Part shown: one piece after another, positions 35,814 through 46,375 of the stretch
Layout: each line of letters begins with the position of its first letter
Numbering within the stretch: position 1 is the first letter of the stretch
Assembly: GCF_022965805.1 (NCBI RefSeq)
Contig: NC_133117.1
Span: 12,982,183 to 13,046,182 of the forward strand
Source of the DNA: Primulina eburnea
Lineage: Eukaryota > Streptophyta > Magnoliopsida > Lamiales > Gesneriaceae
Reading direction: 5' to 3'
DNA: 64,000 nucleotides
Program-made: the position numbers and the translations under genes
The notes under the pieces: generated by a model
What the model was told of the DNA's origin: nothing
Database searches by the model: none
What the model saw: only the letters and a program-made list of their open reading frames with translations

Positions 35814-36977
35814 TGATAAACATAAAATTGTACATTAATTAAATGTTTTATAATATAAATATATAGTTTTTTTTTTATTAAATTTTTAAATATTATATGT
35901 TTTATAATAAATTGTACAAAATATAAATTGTTGTGTAATTATAAGTTTTTACTATTTTTTACAGGTTTGATAAAACAAGAATAAACTTTGCGTTACAAAT
36001 GGGATTAAGTTGATTCTTGGACATGTAGAAAGTTGATGTTAATATCTCCAATATTGGTGGCAAACATGAGATAAAAATCCTCTCACAATTGGGATCAAAT
36101 TAAGCAACAAATAAATTTACCAAAAGAGTGGAAGTTTTACCATGCTCTAGTATTTTGACCATATCTCTCAAATTACTTGGTCAAATGGTCTGAAAAAAAT
36201 ACCACAACTAGACAACTCAATTATCCACATGTTTCTTTTTATGTGAAGAAGCAAATTCGGAGAAGAAGATTTTCAAAAGTGATGTGTAATATAATATAAT
36301 ATCTGGGACACCAATGAAGACTTATGTGTAAAAAAATAATATTTTATTTTGTGGTTGTCTCCCCAAATTTGGCTATAAATAGGGGTGCATTGTAATGTAT
36401 TGAGATATCCCTCATTCTATGAACAAACCTTTGAGTTCATAATATTTCTCTCTATATTTTTCCTTTATTTCTTCATTTAAATATAATTAGCATGTTAATT
36501 TCATATTCAAAGTTTTACACTTTGAATAATGAATAGCAAACTTCCTAAAGTTGAGATGAAAAGGTGAAACTCTTGGCATGATAATAAGGTTACTAAAAGG
36601 TAAGAATCTATGTTTTATATTATTTAATCATTATTTATTTTTTATGTTATATTTATTTCTTTAAGCATTTTTATACCCTACTTATAAGTGGGAGTTGTGA
36701 TTTATTGTTGCTATAAGTTACACTAAATTCTTGGAACCATTTAAATGTTAGTTTGGTATTACCAACCATTTGAAGTTGATACCTTGATTTATTATATATG
36801 AATATATTATAATATTAAATTACTTGGAACCATTTAAATGTTTGTTTGGTTTTACCAACCATTTAAAGTGGGAACCTTGATTACTATATATAAATATATC
36901 ATAATATTAATTTCTTGGTACCATTTAAATGTTAGTTTGGTTTTACCAACTATTTAAAGTGGGAACCTTGATTTAGT

Positions 36978-37070
<93 letters not shown>

Positions 37071-37447
37071 AATAAATACTTGACAACATTTATAAGTTTT
37101 GGTATATATTATATACTTATAAGATAATAATATATAACATAATATAAATATGATTATTTAATATATTGGAACCATTTTTTTAAGTGGATTTCAATAATGT
37201 TCGTTAATATTAACTTTATTAAAATATCAGGAGTGAATCCTTTAATCTCAACTACTTAAATTAAAATTTGAACAATTAAAAATTACCAATTAAAGATTCA
37301 AACAACTAAAAGAAAAAATAAATAAAAAGACATTGTAGTGGACTTGTAATTACCTTAGCTTCCTCGTAGATACGATATTCGAACTCATCGAATTATACTA
37401 CTTGTGGACAACCTGCTCTTGGGAGTGCAACAATCAAAGTCGCAACA
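35814..37447 (+). repeat. Athila 5' LTR (1634 bp)
   Basis: Begins TGATAAACATAAAATTG and ends AAGTCGCAACA just before the primer site. Contains about three ~85-90 bp degenerate tandem units (36721-36970), each with ttggaaccatttaaatgttngtttggt...accaacc and a ccttgatt tail. A (TA)n tract of ~88 bp (36980-37067) is almost absent from the 3' LTR. The TATA-like ggctataaatagggg near 36370 is the likely promoter. Confidence 0.85.
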
Positions 37448-37449
37448 AG

Positions 37450-37649
37450 TTTTTTGCGCTGTTGCCGGGGAAGTATAATTTAATTTCAATTCTATTTAAT
37501 TTTGTTTATAGTTTATTTTTCTTTATTTGAATTTTTATTGCTTTTGTGTGTTTTTATTCTTTCGCATTTGCATTTGCATTTGCATGAGCATTTGGTCACG
37601 TACACTTAGTGGTCGACTCATTCGAAATAACCTTTTATTTTTACAAAAC
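37450..37649 (+). promoter_or_regulatory. Athila primer-binding site and leader
   Basis: tttttgcgctgttgccgggg at 37451-37470 is a slightly decayed form of the TGGCGCCGTTGCCGGGG primer site used by Athila/Tat elements. The leader up to the gag ATG at 37650 has a gcatttgcatttgcatttgcat run. Confidence 0.85.
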
Positions 37650-39515
37650 ATGGCGGAAGAACCCATCCAAGAAAATGAAGATGAAATTCAATCTCAACAT
37701 GATCATGAAAGACGAAGAACACTTAGAGATCACATGAATCCTGCACGTACTAGTGCACCTTCATGTCTAGTTTTTCCTCTTGATGCATCTCATTTCAATT
37801 TTAAGCCTGGTATTATCCAACTTTTACCCAATTTTCATGGCTTAGATCTGAAAATCCATACATGCATTTACGAGAGTTTGAAGAAGTGTGCAACACATAT
37901 AATGATCTAAATTGTAGCATGAACACCATTCGACTTAAGCTTTTTCCTTTTTCTTTAAAAGATAAAGCTTAAACTTGGCTACAAAATCTTAGATCAAGAT
38001 CCATTCGAACTTGGGATGAATTGCAACAACAATTTTTGAAAAAAAAATTTCCATCTCATAGAACAAATTCTTTCAAAAGGCAAATCATCAATTTCACTCA
38101 AAAAACAAGGAGAAACCTTTTATTAGTGTTGGGATAGATACAAAGAATTGCTTAATCTTTGTCCACATCATGGTTTTGAAATTTGGAGAGTTGTTTCTCA
38201 ATTTTATGAAGGCTTAGCACCTAAAGATAGGCAAATGGTTGAATTTATGTGTAATGGAACATTTGAAGATAAAGATCCAAACGAGGCAATTGAGTATCTC
38301 GATTCATTAGCTGAAAATGCTCAAAATTGGGACACTATAGGTACAATCGAACAATCAAACAAGATTCAATCTCCTACATCTGGTGGAGGTATGTACACTC
38401 TCAAAGATGAACATGATCTTCAAGCTAGATTTACCTTTTTGGCAAGAAAAGTTGAGGCACTTGAATTGAAAAAGAATAGTCAATTAAAATATGTTCAAGA
38501 AATTGCGTGTCACATCTGTGATACAAGTGACCATTTTACAAAAGATTGTTCCACTTTGACCTCTTTTAAAGAATGTCTCCATGAACAAGCCAATGTTTTG
38601 AACAATTTCAAAAGGTCAAATTTTGAACCATTTTCTCAAAATTACAATCCAGGTTGGCGTAATCATCCAAATTTTAGTTGGAGGAATGATAATGCTGCAC
38701 AATTTTCACAACCACATTTCCATAATCAACAAAATTTTCAAAATTATGCACCTTATGTTCCTCCACCTAAAAGGAATTTGGAAGATACATTGAATTCTTT
38801 CATTGCAAAGCAAGAGTCTATCAATACTCAAACTGCTCAAACCATAACAGATTTGAAAGATACTCTTGCTAAATTTGCATCTGCACTTAATGTTCATGAA
38901 AAAAGTAAATTTCCTTCACAACCTCTGCCTAATCCCAAGGATCATCATTCTCAAACTGGAACTTCTGGAACTCAACCGATGGATCAGGTAAAATCTGTTA
39001 TTACCCTTCGAAGTGGTAAGGTTGTGGAAAAATCCATTTTTGAACCTTGTGAAGATAATGATAAATCAACTCCAAAGGATAAGGAAGTGGAAACCATAAC
39101 TTGCGAAGAGGAGGTTCAACAGACAGTGTCACCACCATTCCCTCATGCATTGAAAAATACAAAAAAATCAAATTTGAATTCTGATATATATGATATTTTT
39201 AAACAAGTAAAAGTTAATATTCTTTTATTAGATGCAATAAAACAAGTACCATCATATGCCAAATTTTTGAAAGACTTGTGCACTGTGAAAAGAAAATTGA
39301 ATGTGAAAAAGAAAGCATTTTTAGCCGAACAAGTAAGTGCAATCATTCAAAATAATAATACTTTGAAATACAAAGACCCTGGTTGTCCTACTATTTCATG
39401 TATTATTGGAGAAAGAAAGATTAAAAAAGCCTTGCTTGATCTTGGAGCTAGTGTGAATTTACTTCCATATTCAGTTTATCAAGAACTCAATCTAGGCGAG
39501 TTAAAATCTCGGTAA
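37650..39515 (+). pseudogene. gag: Athila gag (and start of protease), broken
   Basis: The start at 37650 (MAEEPIQENEDE) leads into the conserved Athila Gag N-part (SAPSCLVFPLDASHFNFKPG). A frameshift falls near 37850, and there is a TAA at about 37968 and a further break near 38130. From 38148 the frame is open for 455 codons: MVEFMCNGTFEDKDP, a zinc knuckle CHICDTSDHFTKDC, a Gln/Asn-rich segment, VITLRSGKVV (the LRSGK hallmark near 39000), then the protease strand ALLDLGASVNLLPYSVY near 39430. The protease motif D-L-G replaces the usual D-T/S-G, as is common in plant Athila/Tat elements. The ORF ends at 39515 by frameshift. Confidence 0.8.
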
Positions 39516-41100
39516 TACTTTTACTTGCCGATAGATCTGTTAAGGTGCCAAGAGGTATGGTAGAAGGCGTGTTGGTCCAAGTTGATAACTTTGTATATCC
39601 TGTCGATTTCATAGTTTTAGATACACAACCTATCGAAGCTTGTCATGAAATTCCTGTAATTCTGGGTCGTCCATTTTTAGCAACTTCTAATGCCCTTATA
39701 AATTGCAGGAATGGAATAATGAAGTTTTCATTAGGTAACATGACCTTGGAGCTCAATGTTTTTAATCTTTGTAAGCAACCACATGACAAAGGATATGAAA
39801 GTGAAGATGAAAATCTTATTGAAACTCTTGTGGAAGAAAAAATTCAAAAAAGAAGTACTCGTGATCAGTTAGATATTTGTTCAATTGAAACTGTTAAAGA
39901 AAATATTGAAATTGATCTTGATGAATTTATCAGGTATCACTCGTTACCAGGATCAGAGAAATATTTGATGCAAAATATGAGAACAAAGACGAACCACCCA
40001 TATTGGAGTTAAAACCCTTGCCAGAAATTGAAATATGCATTTCTTGGAGAAGATGAAACATATCCGGTGGTAATTTCTTCCAAACTAGAAAGTGATCAAG
40101 AAGATTATTATCAAATTCCCATTGCACTCGAAGATCAAGAAAAAACTACATTCACATGTCCTTTTCGAACATTTGTATTCAGAAGGATGTCATTTGGTTT
40201 ATGCAATGTCCCAGCAACATTTCAAAGATGTATGCTAAGTATTTTTTGCGACATGGTTGAAAATTGTTTGGAAATTTTCATGGATGATTTAACTGTCTTT
40301 GGGAATACATTTGATAATTGTCTTGAAAATTTGGAAAAAGTTTTAAAAAGATGCGAGGAAAAAGGTCTTATTTTAAATTGGGAAAAATGTCATTACATGA
40401 TTACTTCTGGAATTGTTTTGGGACATGTCGTGTCATTTCATGAAATTGAAGTTGATAAAGCAAAAGTTGATGTAATTGCCAATTTACCCTCTCCAAAAAC
40501 CATTAAAGAAATTCGTTCATTTTTGGGGTATGCTAGATTTTATAGGAGGTTTATAAAGGACTTTAGTTTAATCTCTAAACCCATTTGTAACCTCTTAACA
40601 AAAGACACTGGAGTGGACTCAAGAATGTCAAAATGCTTTTGATAAAAGTATTCGACATTTAACATCATCTCCTATCATGCAACCTCCTGATTGGTCTTTA
40701 CCATTTGAAATCATGTGCGATGCGAGTGATTATGCAGTTGGTGCAGTACTAGGTCAAAGAAGAAACGGTAAGCCTTATGTGATATATTATGCAAGTAGAA
40801 CTTTAAACAATGCTCAAATGAATTACTCCACAACTGAAAAAGAACTACTTGCTGTAATATTTGCATTAGATAAATTTCGTTCTTATTTGATTGGATCAAC
40901 GACTATTGTGTTTACTGATCATTCTGCTATTAGATATTTGTTGACCAAACAAGATGCAAAGCCACGACTGATACGATGGATTTTGTTTCTCTAAGAATTT
41001 GACATTGTGATCAAAGATAAAAAAGGAACCGAGAATGTTGTAGCCGATTATTTATCGAGACTAGTAACAGGATCATCTTGTGAAATGACACCAATTAACG
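39516..41100 (+). pseudogene. pol: Athila protease end, RT (internally deleted) and RNase H
   Basis: The 39545-40012 frame completes the protease (VPRGMVEGVLVQVDNFVYP...IPVILGRPFLATSNALI). The 40028 frame begins with the region before RT (AFLGEDETYPVVISSKLES), then jumps to YYQIPIALEDQEKTTFTCPF. The fingers and first palm strands that should lie between (roughly 150 residues, including the conserved I-D-Y-R-K block) are missing. The rest of RT follows with FMDD near 40285. RNase H (40677-40994) has [29 protein letters not shown] and [10 protein letters not shown]. Frameshift near 40610; TAA at 40992. Confidence 0.8.
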
Positions 41101-41222
41101 ATAATTTTCCTGATGAACATCTATTTTCAGTTACTACTACACCTTGGTTTGCTAACATAGTAAATTTTCTTGTGACATGAAAAATGCCACCGTAATGGAG
41201 TTCCCAAGATAAAAGAAAATTT

Positions 41223-42407
41223 TTGAATGAGGTAAAAAACTTTTATTTGGATGATCCGTATTTGTTCAAGTATTGTCCAGATCAAATTTTTCGACGTTGC
41301 ATACCCGACAATGAGGTAAGTAGTGTCATTAAATTTTGTCATTCAGAAGCATGCGGAGGACATTTTTCTTCAAAGAAAACGGCTGCAAAAATCTTCCAGT
41401 GTAGATTTTATTGGCCCACTTTGTTTAAAGACACCCACAAAATCTGCAAGATCTGTGAAAATTGTCAAAAATTGGTGCGATTTTAAAAAGAAACATGATG
41501 CCTTTGAATCCCATCATTGAAATTGAAATCTTTGACTGTTGGGGAATTGATTTTATGGGACCTTTTCCACCGTCGTTTGGATACTTGTATATTTTAGTTG
41601 CAGTCGATTATGTTTCCAAATGGATAGAGGCAATTCCATGTCGAACAAATGATCATAAAATCGTCATCAAATTTTTAAAAGAAAATATTTTTAGTAGATT
41701 TTGAATTCCTCGAGCCATGATAAGTAATGAGAGAACTCACTTTGTTAATAAACCATTTGCTTCATAATGAAAAAATATTGTATTACTCATAAAGTAACTA
41801 CTCCTTATCATCCTCAAACAAATGGACAAGTTGAATTAGCTAATAGGGAGATAAAGCAAATTTTGGAAAAAACTGTTAACTCAAATAGAAAAGATTGGTC
41901 TCTGAGACTTAATGATGCACTTTGGGCATATCGAACAACTTTTAAAACATCATTGAATATGTCTCCCTATAGGTTGGTTTATGTAAAACATTGTCATTTG
42001 CCTGTGGAATTGGAACATAAAGCTTATTGGGCGATCAAAACTTTAAATTCAAGCATGGATGATGCCAACAAATTGCGTAAATTGCAACTTAATGAATTTG
42101 ATGAACTCAGAAATGACGCGTATAAGAATTCAAGGATTTATAAAGCAAAAATAAAATCATTTCATGATAAAACAATTCTTAGAAAATTTATTGAGATTGG
42201 TAAAAAAGTTTTGCTTTATAATTCTTGACTTCACATATTACCAGATGGACATGCCCATATGTTGTAAAGCATGTGTATACTTATGGAGCTGTGGATATTG
42301 AAAATCCTAAAAATGGTGATATTTTTAAAGTAAATGGACAAAGGCTTAAACCATTTTCAGAAAATGAAATCTTTCAAGAAGAGTTTATTTCCCTTTCTGA
42401 CCCTTGA
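41223..42407 (+). pseudogene. pol: Athila integrase, frame-broken
   Basis: HHCC zinc finger with H...H near 41340-41360 and CKICENCQK at 41443-41470. The catalytic core has [16 protein letters not shown] (first Asp, 41530). A TGA at about 41702 and changed sequence surround the second Asp (MISNERTHF: Asp replaced by Asn). The third block, [20 protein letters not shown] (with the Glu), is near 41810. The C-terminal domain (FKVNGQRLKPF) ends at 42407. At least three frame breaks and the D-to-N change make it inactive. Confidence 0.8.
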
Positions 42408-42593
42408 TTTTTTTAATTAATTTTTTGGTGTTGCATTTAAGTTTGTTTGTTTTTATTTCAGGATTTCTTCATCTTTTTAATTTCCCGATTACATGGCGGA
42501 TAACGGTACTCCGTGACTCTCATCGTCGGTTAAATCAGTTTCCCACAATTGCTGATATAAAAATAAAAAAAAGTCATTTCTTTTATTTTCAAA
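42408..42593 (+). promoter_or_regulatory. Spacer with splice-acceptor-like site before the extra ORF
   Basis: A long T-rich run ends in tttttatttcag at 42450-42461, a strong 3' splice-site match, 130 nt upstream of the ORF at 42594. Plant env-like retroelement ORFs are thought to be made from spliced RNA; this site could serve the same purpose. No expression evidence is available. Confidence 0.4.
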
Positions 42594-43139
42594 ATGGATG
42601 AAATTCTCTCAAAAATTTATAAATATTTTCCCTCTGTTTCTGAAAATATTCTAAGAAAAATTTATGCAGGAATGTGTGAAAGATTGAGATTGCTAATGCA
42701 AAAAGAAATTCCAGAAGATATTTGTCTTGTAATAGAAGCTAAGTTCCGATTAGGAGGAGAAGTTCCACAATCATTGCTCATTCGGTATTTGCCTGGATTA
42801 GAAAAAAGCACTTATGCGAAAAAACGAAGGGCCAAAAGTTTAAGGGTTTGTCATAAGTGTGCAAGATGGACTTGTGACAAACGATGCAGATCTTTGGGAT
42901 GTGTTTCCAATAACAGAGAAGATAAAATTGGTTTCATTAAGAATGGGCTGAGTAAGGAGTCTTTAGATAACATCTTATTGACTCTTGAGACGCATTCTAG
43001 TGGACATGTGCATATTGAACTTCTCCGTTTATGGAAAAAATTCCAAGATGAGAGTCATAGTCTTGGGAATCCGACTAAAAAAGACCCTGTTTGCCAATTT
43101 ATAAGAAAATTGGATGGGAAGCATATCCTCGACTCATAG
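42594..43139 (+). CDS. Unrecognised Cys-rich extra ORF in the Athila 3' region (181 aa)
   Basis: Intact ORF in the place where other Athila elements have an env-like gene, but with no signal peptide or membrane segment. I do not recognise the family. Residues 1-70 are mostly helical in composition (YKYFPSVSENILRKIYAGM...). At about 84-101 there is a compact cluster CHKCARWTCDKRCRSLGC, which could bind zinc. The rest is charged (LETHSSGHVHIELLRLWKKF, then NPTKKDPVCQFIRKLDG). No stop or frameshift in 181 codons contrasts with the decayed gag-pol and suggests it was kept or decayed later. It could be an accessory element protein or a captured host fragment. Its neighbour 165 bp downstream is the LOG gene. 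Confidence 0.55.
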   Translation: MDEILSKIYKYFPSVSENILRKIYAGMCERLRLLMQKEIPEDICLVIEAKFRLGGEVPQSLLIRYLPGLEKSTYAKKRRAKSLRVCHKCARWTCDKRCRSLGCVSNNREDKIGFIKNGLSKESLDNILLTLETHSSGHVHIELLRLWKKFQDESHSLGNPTKKDPVCQFIRKLDGKHILDS

Positions 43140-43280
43140 AAGGCGTTTAAGCCGTTTCTGGACATAAAACCAGAGGAAAATTGTGAGCCACAATCACAGT
43201 ACTGTTTATATGCTGTGACCCATAGTTTTGTCATGATAACATATTACCCCTATAAAATCTCTCATCTTTCTCTCTATTTG

Positions 43281-43304
43281 CAGACAAAAAAAGAAAGTAA
43301 AAAC
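43281..43304 (+). promoter_or_regulatory. Splice-acceptor-like site just upstream of the LOG start
   Basis: A pyrimidine-rich tract, ctttctctctatttgcag, ends at 43283, 21 nt before the ATG at 43305. It fits the plant 3' splice consensus well. It would allow LOG to be translated from a spliced subgenomic RNA; it might also be a relic of a host intron. Confidence 0.45.
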
Positions 43305-43941
43305 ATGGCTGGATCCTCTACACAAAAATTGAAAAATATTTGTGTATTTTGTGGGTCGAGTCCTGGAAAAAATGAAGTGTTTGTAGAAGCAACGAATAAT
43401 TTTGGAAAGATATTGGTTGATAGAAAAATTCACTTGGTATATGGGGGAGGTAATATTGGGTTAATGAGATCTGTTTCAACATCTGCTCATCTTGGAGGTA
43501 GTCAGGTTTTGGGTATTATTCCAACAGCTTTAGCTGAAGGAAATATTACAAGTGTTACGATTTGGGAGGAATTAAAAGTTTTTTCTATCTATGAAAGAAC
43601 CACTCAAATGATTGAAAATTCTGATGCTTTTATCGCACTACCAGGTGGTTTTGGTACATTAGAAGAAATTTTTCACACTGTTTCTTGGCACAACTTAATA
43701 TCCATAATAACCTGTGGGATTGTTGAATATCAATAATTATTATGACATTTTGTTGACATTTCTTGATAAAGCTGTGGAACAGAATTTCATTTCAGAAAAT
43801 TCACGACAGATGCTCATCTGTGCTTCGACTGCCGACCAACTAATTGATGATTTAGAAGCTTTTGTTCATAAGCCTGATCCGATGATAACAAAGATCAATT
43901 GGTCGCAATCAAGCAGTAAGATTAGGAAGTTGGATCATTGA
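43305..43941 (+). pseudogene. LOG: LOG-like cytokinin riboside 5'-monophosphate phosphoribohydrolase inside retroelement, one frameshift
   Basis: LOG enzymes release active cytokinin base from the riboside monophosphate in the cytosol. The start at 43305 (MAGSSTQKLKNICVFCGSSPG) matches the usual LOG N-terminus. Then come the nucleotide-binding VYGGGNIGLM (residues 45-54), a conserved Arg at 98 (IYERTTQM) and the family signature PGGFGTLEE (113-121). At about residue 134 (near 43705) the frame shifts. The C-terminal third (PVGLLNINNYYD...FLDKAVEQNFIS...LEAFVH) continues in the +1 frame to 43941. Total length is about 212 codons, like normal LOG (200-230). Plant LOG genes have several introns; this copy has none, so it was reverse-transcribed. 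It is diverged from typical plant LOGs (for example NIGLM and SIYERTTQM), so the capture is not recent. Identification is firm; activity is unlikely in this copy because of the frameshift. Confidence 0.88.
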
Positions 43942-45172
43942 TTCAAAAGTCGTGGATTGGTTTGCGTTTGTTTCAGTTTGTTATCTTCAATAAAATTCTA
44001 GGTGATATCTCTTTCATTATATACTCTTTATTAATAGTTATTTTGATATTAGGGATAATGTCATATTCTGCTTGGGGGGAGAACAAACTTATAAAAAAAA
44101 ATTAAAAATTTTTTATAAAAAATATATATTATTTTAAAATAAGATCATGTTTATTGTTTGTATCTTAGTAATTTTTGCAAAAATTTATACATTACATGTT
44201 TGAAAGATTTAAATTAGAACATGCATTAATCTACTTAAGAATGTTTAAATTTTTATTTGAAAAAAAAAGTCAATTTTAATATTCTGATCAATATAAAAAT
44301 ATGATTTATGAAATCTTTTTGAGTGATTAACAATTGTGATAAAATCAGGTATTAAAGTATATGGCCCAAGATATACCTTATAAGAGTGCCTAAAATTTTA
44401 AACTCACACATATTTTTTGAGTGAGTGGAGAGGACTGAGAAAACAGCTTTCGAGCCTTTATTGATCATGAGAGAGACTATATATTGTTTAGATCTTGATT
44501 TCTTATTTTGAAAAAAAAATGATATTTTCTGAAAAAAAAGAAAAAAAAGAGAAAAATACAAAAAGAAAGATATTGAAGATCTATGTAATTTTTAAGTTAT
44601 ATGCTATGACCCATATATCTCTCATAAAAAAAAAAGAGAGAGAGAAATTTATTGTACAAATTAAATAAATATGTGGTCAAGAAGCATAAACTTAGTCTCA
44701 TTCTATGATGTTATGAAAAAATAATATATATATCAGGAAAAAATATATAATAAGAACAACTAGATTTTGAATCAATGGATTTTCTATCTTTTGATTAGTT
44801 TGGCTCGTTTGTCTCTCTGCATTCTGTAAACCATTTTTCTGAGCATTTATCTGTATTTCAACTCCATGAGAGAAATCGTTGTCATAAATTGAAACATTTA
44901 TTAACCTGTGAGGATATAGAGTTGAGACTCTTACTAGGAATTTCTGTAGGCCGTGTACATTTAACTACCTGAAATAAGCTTTTAAATTAATAATCTCAAA
45001 TTATTTCATAAATTATAATTATGATGATCTTGATATAACTTTGACAGTTTTCAAATTTAATTTAAACATTTAGATAGTTTTGATTACATTTCTATTTAAA
45101 TTAATCAATATGTTTTGTATTGCTATTACCGCTTAAATTGCTAGGGACTAGTAATAAGCTGGTTGAGAGGTG
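43942..45172 (+). other. Athila 3' untranslated region with polypurine tracts
   Basis: No credible ORF; AT-rich with A-runs. The tract cttggggggagaac at 44071-44084 resembles the internal purine tract found downstream of pol in Athila/Tat elements. The tract ggttgagaggtg (45161-45172) lies directly against the 3' LTR and is the probable plus-strand primer. Confidence 0.6.
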
Positions 45173-46375
45173 TGATAAACATAAAAAATTTACATTAATT
45201 AAATGTTTTATAATATAAATCTATAGTTTCTGTTTTATTAAATGTTTAAATATTATATGTTTTATAATAAATTGTATAAAATATAAGTTGTTGTGTAATT
45301 ATAAGTTTTTACTATTTTTTACAGGTTCGATAAAACAAGAATAAACTTGGCGTTGCAAATGAGATTAAGATGATTCTTGAACCTGTAGAAAGTTGATGTT
45401 AATATCTACAATATTAGTGGCAAGCATGAGATAAAAATTCTCTCACAATTGGGATCAAATTAAGCAACAAATAAAGTTATCAAAGGAGTGACAGTTTTAC
45501 CATGCTCTAGTATTTTGACCATATCTCTCAAATTACTTGGTCAAATGGTCTGAAAAAAATACCACAACTAGACAACTCAATTATCCACATGTTTTTTTTA
45601 TGTGAAAAAGCAAATTCGGAGAAGAAGATTTTAAAAAGTGATGTGTAATATAATATAATATCTGGGACACCAATGAAGACTTATGTGTAAAAAAAATAAT
45701 ATTTTATTTGTGGTTGTCTCCCCAAAATTGGTTATAAATAGGGGTGCATTGTAATGTATTGAGATATCCCTCATTCTATGAACAAACCTTTGAGTTCATA
45801 ATATTTCTCTCTATATTTTTCTTTTATTTCTTCATTTAAATATAATTAGCATGTTAATTTCATATCAAAGTTTTACACTTTGAATTATGAATAGCTAACT
45901 TCCTAAAGTTGAGATGAAAATGTGAAACTCTTGGCATGGTAATAAGGTTACTGAAAGGTAAGAATTTATGTTTATATTATTTAATCATTATTTATTGTTT
46001 ATGTTATATTTATTTCTTTAAGCATTTTTATATCCTACTTAAAAGTGGGAGTTTTGATTTATTGTTGCTATATGTTACACTAAATTCTTGGAACCATTTA
46101 AATGTTAGTTTGGTATTATCAACCATTTAAAGTGGATGCCTTGATTTAATATATATGAATATATTATAATATTAAATTACTTGGAACAATTTAAATGTTT
46201 GTTTGGTTTTACCAACCATTTAAAGTGGGAACCTTGATTTACTATATATAAATATATCACAATATTAATTTCATTGTACCATTTAAATGTTAGTTTGGTT
46301 TTACCAACCATTTAAAGTGGGAACCTTGATTTAGTGTTTACAAATATATATATAGCACAATAAAGTGGGAACCGT
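45173..46375 (+). repeat. Athila 3' LTR, truncated by copia C2
   Basis: Begins TGATAAACATAAAAAA and aligns with the 5' LTR through the ~85-90 bp tandem units to cacaataaa at about 46363. A short extra gtgggaaccg follows, then C2. The last ~350-450 bp of the LTR are absent, and I do not find them on the far side of C2. Confidence 0.85.

Larger units (their letters stand above)
35814..46375 (+). mobile_element. Athila-like Ty3/gypsy element carrying a LOG gene
   Basis: Plus-strand element: 5' LTR 35814-37447, primer site, gag, protease, RT/RNase H, integrase, two extra ORFs (42594-43139 and 43305-43941), a long 3' untranslated stretch, a polypurine tract and a truncated 3' LTR from 45173. The primer site, the LRSGK motif of Gag and the protease/RT style (VILGRPFLATSNALI; FMDD) point to the Athila lineage. 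LTRs differ at several percent of sites by eye. Gag-pol is broken by frameshifts, stops and a large RT deletion, so the element cannot move by itself. Confidence 0.85.

Noticed and set aside
43215..43304. Longer N-terminus for the LOG ORF starting at 43215
   Set aside because: LOG homology begins at the ATG at 43305; the upstream segment crosses a splice-acceptor-like site and has no LOG similarity.
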